DNA of 14,775 bases from assembly GCA_003387805.1 (NCBI GenBank), contig QGSR01000015.1:1-14775 (forward strand). The letters run 5' to 3'. Positions 1 through 6,184 of the stretch are shown here, in pieces. The notes beneath the pieces are model-generated. The model saw nothing but the letters and a program-made list of their open reading frames with translations, ran no database searches and was not told the origin of the DNA. This stretch comes from Bacillota bacterium (GTDB taxonomy: Bacteria > Bacillota > Limnochordia > Limnochordales > ZCTH02-B6). Each line of letters starts with the position of its first letter. Positions within the stretch are counted from its first letter, which is position 1. Position numbers and translations under genes: made by a program.

Positions 1-309
1 TTGCCCCCCCAGCCCCCGCCGGTCTCCCACCAGCGGCAGGCACAGCACCGACGCCACAACTTCCGGGGTGAGGTCGTCCTCCGTCGGGCCCAGCCCGCCG
101 CTGGTGATGACGATGTCCGCCCGGGTCAGCGCCTGGGCCAGCACCGCCGTCATGCGCGTCCAGTTGTCGCCCACGGTGGCTTTGAAATACACGTGGATGC
201 CGTTTTCCGCCAGCTTCTCGGCGATGTGGGCGGCGTTGGTGTCCACCGTCTGCCCCAGCAAAAGCTCCGTGCCGATCATGACCAGTTCGGCCCGAACCGC
301 CTGCGCCAT
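1..309 (-). CDS. cinA: CinA N-terminal fragment (molybdopterin-binding-like domain)
   Basis: Seen: the first 103 codons of a gene running off the left edge. It starts at an ATG (complement of 307-309) preceded by a strong AAAGGAG ribosome binding site. The protein has the CinA/MoaB-type N-terminal fold signature: an early GTELLLGQ (residues 13-20), TVDTNAAHIAEKL just after it, and GGLGPTEDDLT at 71-81. Known: this domain resembles the molybdopterin-binding MoaB/MogA domain; CinA proteins are competence-associated or act on damaged pyridine nucleotides (nicotinamide mononucleotide deamidase, ADP-ribose pyrophosphatase). The C-terminal deamidase domain, if present, lies outside the window, so activity cannot be judged. 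The last ten or so residues before the edge match the family poorly and lie over C-rich homopolymers, so they may contain sequence errors. It is divergent from lgt. Confidence 0.9.
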   Translation of the reverse strand, partial: MAQAVRAELVMIGTELLLGQTVDTNAAHIAEKLAENGIHVYFKATVGDNWTRMTAVLAQALTRADIVITSGGLGPTEDDLTPEVVASVLCLPLVGDRRGLGGQ

Positions 310-376
310 CGTCGTCGACTCCTTTCCCGGCCCGCCCGCGGGCCTGCGCGGCGCGAATGTTCCGCCGACAATACCA

Positions 377-404
377 AGTATAGCGGCTGCGGAAAATCTC
401 TCAA
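377..404 (-). promoter_or_regulatory. Candidate SigA promoter for cinA
   Basis: On the minus strand TTGAGA (399-404) and TATACT (377-382) are separated by 16 bp, each matching five of six consensus bases. The expected transcript start near 370 gives a leader of about 60 nt before the cinA ATG at 309. It sits in an AT-richer island of the 150-bp divergent cinA-lgt gap. On the plus strand the overlapping TATAGC (379-384) could serve lgt, but I see no convincing -35 for it. Confidence 0.6.
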
Positions 405-459
405 GGAAAACGCCGCGCGCGGGCGAAGTAAGAGCGTGTCGTCCGGAGGTGACCCCCCT

Positions 460-1362
460 TTGCGTTCCCGCCGTTATTGGCTCCTTTGGGCTGCGGCCGG
501 CCTCGTGGCCGCTGCGGCGCTGTTTTTCGCGGTGCGCCCCATGTTCGCGGGCCAGCGGCCCGTCAACCCCGTCGTCTTCAGCATCGGCCCGCTGCAGCTG
601 CGGTGGTACGGCCTGCTCATCGCGGGCTCGTTCATCCCCGGCTTCTACCTGGCCGCCGGCGAGGCCCGGCGCAAAAATATCGACGTGGAGCGGTTGTACG
701 ACTTTGCCGTCATCGCCGCGCTGTTCGGCTTCGCCGGCGCCCGCCTCGGGTACGTCGTGCAAAATCTGAACGTCTACCTGGCGGACCCCGTGCGCATTTT
801 TATGGTCTGGGAAGGCGGGCTGTCCATTCACGGCGTGCTGCTGGGCGGCATCCTGGCCGCGGCGCTGTTTGCCCGGCGCCTCGGCGTGCCTTTTCTGACC
901 TTCGCCGACGTGGTGACGCCGGCCATGCCCCTGGGCCAGGCGCTGGGCCGCTGGGGCAACTTTTTCAACCAGGAGCTGTTCGGCTACCCCACGGACGTGC
1001 CGTGGAAAATGTACGTCGCGCCCGAGTTTCGCCCGCCCGAGTGGGCGCAGTTCGAGTTTTTCCATCCGACTTTCCTCTACGAGTCCGTCTGGAACGCGGG
1101 CGTGCTGGCGCTGCTCCTCTGGTACCGGCGCCTTCCTTCGGCCCGGGAAGGGGACGTTTTCTTCCTGTATTTGGCTTCCTATTCGCTGGGCCGGTTTTGG
1201 GTGGAGTTTTTCCGCATCGGCACGAAGCTGGCCCTGGGCCTGACCCTGGCTCAGTGGGTGAGCCTGGCCATCGCCGCCGCGTGCGCGGGCTGGCTGCTGG
1301 TGCGGAGCCGGCAGCCGCTGAAAAACGAGCCCGCCGGCCAAAAGGCGCGGCGGGCCCGCTGA
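460..1362 (+). CDS. lgt: Prolipoprotein diacylglyceryl transferase
   Basis: Lgt transfers a diacylglyceryl group from phosphatidylglycerol to the lipobox cysteine of prolipoproteins in the cytoplasmic membrane, the first step of lipoprotein maturation. Seen in the 300-residue product: WYGLLIAGSF (49-58), GGLSIHGVLLGG (119-130) with H124 at the place of the essential E. coli H103, GRWGNFFNQELFG (163-175) with R164 at the place of R143, HPTFLYE (202-208), and GRFWVEFFR (244-252). Start choice: TTG at 460 lies 7 nt after GGAGGTGA (445-452). The next in-frame ATG (541) has no ribosome binding site, although it lies nearer the usual Lgt N-terminus. The TTG start adds about 27 residues containing a hydrophobic stretch (6-25). 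The gene is convergent with the downstream FtsH-like gene; the stop codons are 36 nt apart. Function is very likely; the N-terminus is less certain. Confidence 0.95.
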   Translation: MRSRRYWLLWAAAGLVAAAALFFAVRPMFAGQRPVNPVVFSIGPLQLRWYGLLIAGSFIPGFYLAAGEARRKNIDVERLYDFAVIAALFGFAGARLGYVVQNLNVYLADPVRIFMVWEGGLSIHGVLLGGILAAALFARRLGVPFLTFADVVTPAMPLGQALGRWGNFFNQELFGYPTDVPWKMYVAPEFRPPEWAQFEFFHPTFLYESVWNAGVLALLLWYRRLPSAREGDVFFLYLASYSLGRFWVEFFRIGTKLALGLTLAQWVSLAIAAACAGWLLVRSRQPLKNEPAGQKARRAR

Positions 1363-1398
1363 GACGCTGCGGCACGGACCGGGACGTGCGCCCGGCGG

Positions 1399-2937
1399 CT
1401 AGGCCGGGGCCGGCGGCGCGGCGCCGGGAGCTCCGGCCGCGGCCGCCGCGGCCGCCGCGTCGGCCATGGCCAGCTGCATGCGCAGCACGTCGCCGTCCAC
1501 CCGCTCCTCCTCCAGCAGGCGCCGGGCCAGCTCGTCCATGACGGCCCGGCGCGGCTTCAGCCAGGCCCGCACCCGGGCCGTCTCGCCGTCGAGAATGTGC
1601 TGAATTTCGTCGTGCAGCACGTTGGGCGCCAGGCGGTCTTTATGGACGATGCCCAGCCGCGACAGCCCCGCGTGGACGATGCGTTCCGCCAGCGCGGCCG
1701 CCTGCTCGAAGTCGCCGGCGGAGCCGGTGCTGCGGTTGCCGAACGCGATTTCCTCCGCGACGGCGCCGGCCAGCAGCACCGCGATCTGCCCGTGCAGCTC
1801 CTCGGCCGTGTACAGGTACTGATCGTCCGCGGGCGTCTGGCGCATGTAGCCCAAAGCCCGTCCCCTGGGTGTCACGGTGACGGCCGCCACGGCGCCGGGC
1901 CGCACCAGCTCGGCCGCGATGGCGTGGCCGATTTCGTGGTACGCGACCCGCCGCAGCTCGTCCAGGCGGGGCTTCAGGTCCCGCTTTTCCCCCATCATCA
2001 CCTTGTCAATGGCTTCCCGGATCTCCTGCGCGGTAATCTGCTCTTTCCCGGCCCTCATGGCCAGGATGGCCGCTTCGTTGAGCAGGCTCTCGAGATGGGC
2101 GCCGGAGAAGCCGAAGGTGTCGCGGGCCACTTCCGCCAAGTCCACGTCCACCGCCAGGGGCTTGCCTTTGGCGTGAATGCGCAGGATGTGGAGGCGCCCC
2201 TCCCGGTCGGGCAGGTCCACGTGGACGACGCGGTCGAAGCGGCCCGGCCGCAGCAGGGCCGGGTCCAGCAGGTCCACCCGGTTGGTCGCGCCGATGACCA
2301 GCACGCGCACGGGGTCGTGGGGCGTGAGCCCGTCCATCTCCACCAGCAGCTGGTTCAGCGTCTGGTCATACTCCACGTGCCCGCCGTGCTGGCCCCGCCG
2401 GCCTCCCAGCACTTCCAGCTCGTCCAGAAAGATCATGGCGCTGGACTTGCCCAGCCGCTTCGCCTGTTCCCTGGCGTCGCGAAACAGCCGGCGCACCCGC
2501 TGCGCGCCGACGCCGGCGTACATCTCCACGAACTGCGATCCCGACGCGGAAATGAACACCGAGTCCGCGTAGTTGGCCGCGGCTTTGGCCATGAGGGTTT
2601 TGCCGGTGCCGGGCGGTCCCGCCAGCAGAATGCCCCGCAGGGGGCGGATGCCCATGGCCGCCACCCGGTCGGCCTCCCGCACGAAATCCAGGGCCTCCAG
2701 CAGCTCCCGCTTGGGCACCTCCTGTCCGCCGATGTCGTCGAAGGTCACCCGCGGGCCCGCCGCGCCGGGCTGCGGGGAGCTTACCACTTCAAAGCGCCGG
2801 CCGCTTCTGCTGTCCACGAGAAACCAGAACAAGCCGGCCAAAAGCGCCAGCATCGCCACGGGCATGACGTCCAGGCCGCCCGTCAGCAGCACGATCAACA
2901 GGCCCGCGCCGGCGCCGGCCAGCAATTCCTTCAGCAA
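1399..2937 (-). CDS. FtsH-type membrane AAA+ zinc metalloprotease without extracytoplasmic domain
   Basis: A 512-residue FtsH-family protein. Seen, in order: two hydrophobic segments (about 6-20 and 24-41) joined by only a few residues; Walker A GPPGTGKT (107-114); pore-loop region FVEMYAGVGAQRVR (136-149); Walker B MIFLDE (168-173); second region of homology with ATNR (217-220) and arginine fingers R230 and R233; zinc-binding HEIGH (334-338), with D409 at the place of the third zinc ligand; and an Ala/Pro/Gly-rich tail from about 491. All catalytic residues are present, so it should be an active ATP-dependent membrane-bound protease. Known: bacterial FtsH is usually about 600-650 residues, with an extracytoplasmic domain of roughly 70 residues or more between its helices; that domain is missing here. 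Start: TTG preceded by AAAGGAG at 9-nt spacing, 2 nt after the stop of the upstream gene, so the two are probably translated together. Inferred to be a paralogue, with a canonical ftsH elsewhere; hence no gene symbol. Confidence 0.93.
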   Translation of the reverse strand: MLKELLAGAGAGLLIVLLTGGLDVMPVAMLALLAGLFWFLVDSRSGRRFEVVSSPQPGAAGPRVTFDDIGGQEVPKRELLEALDFVREADRVAAMGIRPLRGILLAGPPGTGKTLMAKAAANYADSVFISASGSQFVEMYAGVGAQRVRRLFRDAREQAKRLGKSSAMIFLDELEVLGGRRGQHGGHVEYDQTLNQLLVEMDGLTPHDPVRVLVIGATNRVDLLDPALLRPGRFDRVVHVDLPDREGRLHILRIHAKGKPLAVDVDLAEVARDTFGFSGAHLESLLNEAAILAMRAGKEQITAQEIREAIDKVMMGEKRDLKPRLDELRRVAYHEIGHAIAAELVRPGAVAAVTVTPRGRALGYMRQTPADDQYLYTAEELHGQIAVLLAGAVAEEIAFGNRSTGSAGDFEQAAALAERIVHAGLSRLGIVHKDRLAPNVLHDEIQHILDGETARVRAWLKPRRAVMDELARRLLEEERVDGDVLRMQLAMADAAAAAAAAGAPGAAPPAPA

Positions 2938-2939
2938 CG

Positions 2940-3482
2940 CTACCCGCTCCTTTCGCGCGGGCCGCCGGCCGCGGCCTTCGCCACGGGCACGACTTCGTAC
3001 AAATAGTCGTCCCCCGAGACGATTTGCACGTAGATATACCGATCGTCCACGGTCACCAGCACGTCCGCGGCCAGCTGCGCCGCCGCTTCGCCGACGGCCT
3101 CGGCCATGCGGGTGAACGCGCCCGTGGCCGCCCCCTCGTACACCGCGTAGTGGATGCGCCGGTACGCCTCGGTCAGGGCGTCGGTGCGCCGATCCTTAAT
3201 AATGAGCTGCGACGCGTCCTCCGGCAGGCGCGCGCGCCGAAGCATGTCGGCCTGCCGGTACACCGCCTGCAGATCGTCCACGGGCCCGAGCTCCAGGACA
3301 ATGTCCGTCCGGCCGCCGTGGCGCTCCACCGCGGCCCGGGCCACGCCGGACAGCGCGGCGAAATCCCGCTGCAAAGCCCCTGCGGAGGCGCTGTGGGCCG
3401 CATGCCGGGCGCCCAGCCCCAAAAGCAGCGTCAGCAAAAACGCGGCGGCCGCGACGTGCAGTTTGTAACCCCGAAAAGTCAC
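2940..3482 (-). CDS. Membrane-anchored extracytoplasmic protein of unknown family, paired with the FtsH-like protease
   Basis: I do not recognise this 180-residue protein. Seen: one hydrophobic helix (about 9-24) after a short positive N-terminus, with no lipobox cysteine, so it is probably a signal anchor or signal peptide. A soluble region (about 35-165) follows with alternating predicted strands and helices: TDIVLELG (59-66), SQLIIKDRR (91-99), and a strand-rich stretch near the end (VLVTVDDRYIYVQIVSG, 141-157). The GTG start follows AAAGGTGA at good spacing, downstream of an extended -10 promoter. It is the first gene of a two-gene operon, ending 2 nt before the FtsH-like TTG start. Inference: its exported domain may stand in for the extracytoplasmic domain that the protease lacks, acting as an adaptor or regulator. 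A secreted protein only co-expressed with the protease remains possible. Confidence 0.8.
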   Translation of the reverse strand: MTFRGYKLHVAAAAFLLTLLLGLGARHAAHSASAGALQRDFAALSGVARAAVERHGGRTDIVLELGPVDDLQAVYRQADMLRRARLPEDASQLIIKDRRTDALTEAYRRIHYAVYEGAATGAFTRMAEAVGEAAAQLAADVLVTVDDRYIYVQIVSGDDYLYEVVPVAKAAAGGPRERSG

Positions 3483-3542
3483 GGGCGCTCACCTTTCAAC
3501 GCGGATCCGTTGTGGTTTCGTTTCGGATCGATGCGTATTGGT

Positions 3543-3551
3543 ATTATAGCA
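3543..3551 (-). promoter_or_regulatory. Extended -10 promoter for the FtsH-like operon
   Basis: The minus strand reads TGCTATAAT here, a perfect extended -10 element (TG-N-TATAAT). No good -35 is seen 16-19 bp upstream, as is common for extended -10 promoters. The transcript would start near 3536, about 54 nt before the GTG start at 3482. A 6-bp inverted repeat (TATAGC at 3545-3550, GCTATA at 3556-3561) overlaps the element. Confidence 0.65.
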
Positions 3552-3562
3552 CGGAGCTATAC

Positions 3563-3790
3563 CCGCTTCCGTTTATAAAACTTGGCAGCGCCGCTTCCGG
3601 ACGGCTCCGGGACGGGAGCGGCCGCGGCCGGCGGCGCTCGCAGGCCGGCGCGAGTAGCCGGTTTCCGAGAAGGATAAACTTGTATATCTATGGAAATCTC
3701 CACCGGCCGCGCTGCACGGAGCCCGTTGCCGCGGGCGGCCGGCGCGCCGCCGGGCGGGCCGGGCGGCGGGCCGCGAGGGGAGTTGGCGTG
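3563..3790 (+). other. GC-rich leader upstream of the lipid kinase, with AT-rich island and small overlapping ORF
   Basis: This gap of about 230 bp is almost entirely G/C except for two short AT-rich patches, near 3573-3580 and 3671-3699. The second patch (TTGTATATCTATGG at 3680-3693) is the most likely place for the kinase promoter, but no clean -35/-10 pair is visible. An ATG at 3690 opens a 33-codon frame (Pro/Gly/Ala/Arg-rich product) whose TGA (3789-3791) overlaps the kinase ATG as TGATG. No ribosome binding site lies at proper spacing before that ATG (AAGGA is about 15 nt away). Apart from these I see nothing in the stretch. Confidence 0.35.
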
Positions 3791-4663
3791 ATGGAGTTGG
3801 CACTCATCGTCAATCCGGCCGCGGGCGGCGGCCGGGTGCGCCGGCGCTGGCCGCGGCTGGAGCAGGAACTGCGCCGGCGGGGCGTGCGCTGGCAGGCGTT
3901 CTGGACCGAGGGCGCCGGCCACGCGACGGTACTGGCCAAAGCCGCGTCGCAGGAGGGCTACGACGCGGTGGTGGCCGTGGGCGGCGACGGCACGCTCAAC
4001 GAGGTGGTCAACGGCGCCGTCGGCACCGGCGTGCCGGTGGGCCTGATTCCGCTGGGGACGGGCATTGACTTCTCGCGAACGGCCGGGCTGCCCCGCTCCC
4101 CGAAAGACGCGCTGGACGTCATCTTGGCGGGCCGGGTGCGGCACGTGGACCTGGGCGTCGTCAACGACCGCTACTTTTGCAACGTGGCCGGCACCGGGTT
4201 CGACGCGACGGTGGCCGACCGGGTCAACCGGTTCGGCTCCAAGAGCGGCGGCATTGTCCCCTACCTCAAAGCGGTATTTCAGACTTTGTTTACATACCGC
4301 AACACGCCGTTCCGAATTTCCGTGGACGATCGCGTGTTTGAAGTGAGAAGCCTGCTCATGGCCGTGGCCAACGGGCGCTACTACGGCGGCGGCTTTATGA
4401 TCTGCCCCGACGCGGAGCTGGCCGACGGCCGCTTCGACGTGTGCATCGTGGGCGACATCGACAAGCTCAGCACCGTGCTGCTGCTGCCCCGGGTCGTCAA
4501 GGGCGGCCACCGCGGGCATCCGAAGGTGACGTTTGTCCGGGGCCGGAGGATAAAAGTGGAAGGACCGCCCGAGCTGCGCATCCAGGCCGACGGCGAATTG
4601 GTGGGCCATTTGCCCGCTTATTTCGAAATCAAACAGGCCGCCCTGCCCATGCTGTTGCCTTGA
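3791..4663 (+). CDS. DagK/YegS-family lipid kinase (diacylglycerol kinase-like)
   Basis: A 290-residue protein of the DAGK catalytic-domain family, whose soluble or membrane-peripheral members phosphorylate diacylglycerol or related lipids with ATP to recycle phospholipid intermediates. Seen: IVNPAAGGG at the N-terminus (6-14), the nucleotide-binding GGDGT (64-68), IPLGTGIDFSRT (86-97), NGRYYGGGF (194-202), PDAELADGRFDV (206-217) and QADGE (265-269), all in family order and at normal length. Oddity: residue 92 is isoleucine (ATT, 4064-4066) where relatives I know usually have asparagine (GTGNDFAR or GTANDFA). Start: ATG at 3791 with AGGGGAG about 8 nt upstream. Its stop codon lies inside the -35 box of the nuo promoter. 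Substrate cannot be decided from sequence: diacylglycerol, phosphatidylglycerol or another lipid. Confidence 0.9.
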   Translation: MELALIVNPAAGGGRVRRRWPRLEQELRRRGVRWQAFWTEGAGHATVLAKAASQEGYDAVVAVGGDGTLNEVVNGAVGTGVPVGLIPLGTGIDFSRTAGLPRSPKDALDVILAGRVRHVDLGVVNDRYFCNVAGTGFDATVADRVNRFGSKSGGIVPYLKAVFQTLFTYRNTPFRISVDDRVFEVRSLLMAVANGRYYGGGFMICPDAELADGRFDVCIVGDIDKLSTVLLLPRVVKGGHRGHPKVTFVRGRRIKVEGPPELRIQADGELVGHLPAYFEIKQAALPMLLP

Positions 4664-4689
4664 CAGTGCGGTTTTTGAACCCGTATAAT
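4660..4689 (+). promoter_or_regulatory. Consensus SigA promoter of the nuo operon
   Basis: TTGACA (4660-4665) and TATAAT (4684-4689), both perfect matches, are separated by 18 bp. The TGA stop of the lipid kinase (4661-4663) is part of the -35 hexamer. Transcription should start near 4696, giving a leader of about 25 nt with GAGGAGGG just before the nuoA ATG at 4721. This is the strongest promoter visible in the window and implies high, housekeeping-sigma expression of complex I. I see no operator-like repeat beside it. Confidence 0.9.
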
Positions 4690-4720
4690 GGCCTGTGGAG
4701 TGATGACGAGGAGGGTTTCC

Positions 4721-5077
4721 ATGCTTTCCGCATACACTGACGTCGTCATCTTTTTTCTCGCCGGTGCAGGTTTCGTCTTGCTGACCCTCGCCATCGGACG
4801 ACTCCTTCGCCCCCATAACCCGTATCCTGAAAAGCTCGTTCCTTATGAGTGCGGCGAAATCCCCGTCGGCGAAGGCCAGGTCCCCTACAACATCCGCTAC
4901 TACATCTTTGCGCTGCTGTTCGTCGTCTTTGACGTGGAAGTCGTCTTCCTGTTTCCGTGGGCCGTGGTGCTGCGGGAGCTGGGCATGTACGCCTACGTGT
5001 TGATGGTGATCTTCCTCGTCATGCTGGTGGACGGCCTCGTGTACGCTTGGAGGAAAGGGGTTCTTCGATGGGTGTAG
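4721..5077 (+). CDS. nuoA: NADH-quinone oxidoreductase subunit A
   Basis: NuoA (118 residues) is a small membrane subunit of complex I that helps close the quinone chamber beside NuoH. Seen: three hydrophobic segments (about 7-28, 61-83, 91-109); the first cytoplasmic loop carries PYECGE (41-46) with the conserved cysteine C44; FDVEVVF (70-76) supplies the acidic residues D71 and E73 in the second helix. Start: ATG at 4721 behind GAGGAGGG. An earlier in-frame ATG at 4703 lies before the ribosome binding site, and one at 4688 lies inside the -10 box, so both are rejected. The end overlaps nuoB by 10 nt. Confidence 0.97.
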   Translation: MLSAYTDVVIFFLAGAGFVLLTLAIGRLLRPHNPYPEKLVPYECGEIPVGEGQVPYNIRYYIFALLFVVFDVEVVFLFPWAVVLRELGMYAYVLMVIFLVMLVDGLVYAWRKGVLRWV

Positions 5078-5586
5078 TCAGCCACGAAGTGTTGCCCGGC
5101 GTCGTCACTACCAATCTGCGCCGCCTTATCAACTGGAGCCGCAAGTCATCACTCTGGTACATGCTCTTTGGTATCGCCTGCTGCGCGATCGAGATGATGG
5201 CTACCGGCGCCTCTCGCTACGATTTTGACCGCTTCGGCATGATCTTCCGGGCATCGCCCCGCCAGTCGGATCTGATGATTGTGCCCGGCACCGTCAACGA
5301 AAAGATGGCCGATCGCGTCAAAGTGCTCTACGACCAGATGGCCGAGCCCCGCTGGGTGCTGGCCATGGGCGGCTGCGCCGTCAACGGCGGCCCGTACCAC
5401 GGCGAGTACAACATCGTGGACGGCGTGGACAAAGTCATTCCGGTGGACGTGTACGTTCCCGGCTGCCCGCCCCGGCCGGAAGCCCTGCTTCACGGCGTGC
5501 TCCTGCTGCAGGAAAAGATTATGCGCGAGGGCATCGAGGTGCCCGGCGTCGTACCGGCGGGAGTGAACATCCATGGCCGAGCGTGA
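5068..5586 (+). CDS. nuoB: NADH-quinone oxidoreductase subunit B (N2 cluster)
   Basis: NuoB (172 residues) carries the terminal [4Fe-4S] cluster N2, which passes electrons to quinone. Seen: [10 protein letters not shown] (35-44) with the tandem cysteines C38/C39, [10 protein letters not shown] (101-110) with C103, and [10 protein letters not shown] (131-140) with C133, so all four ligands are present. Start: ATG at 5068, inside the end of nuoA and preceded by AGGAAAGGGG, which suggests translational coupling. Its end overlaps nuoC by 14 nt. With nuoE, F and G absent here, the electrons reaching N2 presumably arrive through NuoI. Confidence 0.97.
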   Translation: MGVVSHEVLPGVVTTNLRRLINWSRKSSLWYMLFGIACCAIEMMATGASRYDFDRFGMIFRASPRQSDLMIVPGTVNEKMADRVKVLYDQMAEPRWVLAMGGCAVNGGPYHGEYNIVDGVDKVIPVDVYVPGCPPRPEALLHGVLLLQEKIMREGIEVPGVVPAGVNIHGRA

Positions 5587-6142
5587 AGACAAGGCGCGTC
5601 CGGAGGGCGAAACCGCCGGGGCGCAGACCTTTCCCGAAGAGATTCAGCCCGTGGTTGACCTTTTGAACAAGCACTATCCGGATCTTTCGCCCGCCATGCG
5701 GGCCGACGGCTGGCTCGAGGTCGTGGTGGACCGGCAGCAGTCGCCGGAGTTTTTCCGGTTCCTCAGGGACACGCGCGGTTTGGAATTCGACTACTTGAGC
5801 GACGTGACCGCCGTCGACTACGAGGACAAAGGATTCCAGGTCGTCTATCATCTGATCTCCATCGGGCTGCGGGCCGACCGCACCCACCGGCGGCTGTGCG
5901 TCAAGATCAACGTGCCGCGCGACGACGCCCGCACCCCTTCGGTCGTAGACATTTGGCCGACGGCCAATTTCCACGAGCGTGAGGTTTACGACTTGATGGG
6001 GGTGGTCTTTGAAGGCCATCCGGATTTGCGGCGCATTTTGCTGCGCGAGGACTGGGTCGGCCATCCGCTGCGCAAAGACTACGTGGACCGGCGTCCGCCC
6101 CGCCCGCGGGTCGTGGAGAAGGCTCCCGGGAGCTGGCGGTAG
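5573..6142 (+). CDS. nuoC: NADH-quinone oxidoreductase subunit C
   Basis: NuoC (189 residues, 30-kDa-type subunit) sits in the peripheral arm against NuoD. Seen: a family core from about 24 to 170, ending in the signature EREVYDLMG (135-143), [10 protein letters not shown] (148-157) and GHPLRKDY (163-170). The first 20 residues are charged and poorly conserved, and a short basic tail follows the signature. It is separate from nuoD, unlike the nuoCD fusion of E. coli. Start: ATG at 5573 within the end of nuoB, with GGGAGTG about 8 nt before it. A 42-nt gap with no visible signal other than the nuoD ribosome binding site follows. Confidence 0.96.
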   Translation: MAEREDKARPEGETAGAQTFPEEIQPVVDLLNKHYPDLSPAMRADGWLEVVVDRQQSPEFFRFLRDTRGLEFDYLSDVTAVDYEDKGFQVVYHLISIGLRADRTHRRLCVKINVPRDDARTPSVVDIWPTANFHEREVYDLMGVVFEGHPDLRRILLREDWVGHPLRKDYVDRRPPRPRVVEKAPGSWR

Positions 6143-6184
6143 TACGGCGTCCACGGTAGCGTCGCCTGATAGGAGTGAACGACG

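Noticed and set aside
379..384. Plus-strand TATAGC as the lgt promoter
   Set aside because: No acceptable -35 lies 15-19 bp upstream, and the site coincides with the better minus-strand promoter for cinA.
1..459. In-frame open sequence upstream of the lgt start
   Set aside because: It overlaps cinA on the other strand and has no conserved Lgt sequence. The ribosome binding site at 445-452 places the start at 460.
1372..1389. Small inverted repeat GCACG/CGTGC with 8-nt loop between the convergent stops of lgt and the FtsH-like gene
   Set aside because: The position suits a bidirectional terminator, but the 5-bp stem is short and there is no T-run on either strand, so it is not called.
1597..3006. 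Plus-strand frame of 469 codons opposite the FtsH-like gene
   Set aside because: The minus-strand product carries every FtsH catalytic motif; the plus-strand translation is His/Gln/Arg-rich and matches nothing I know.
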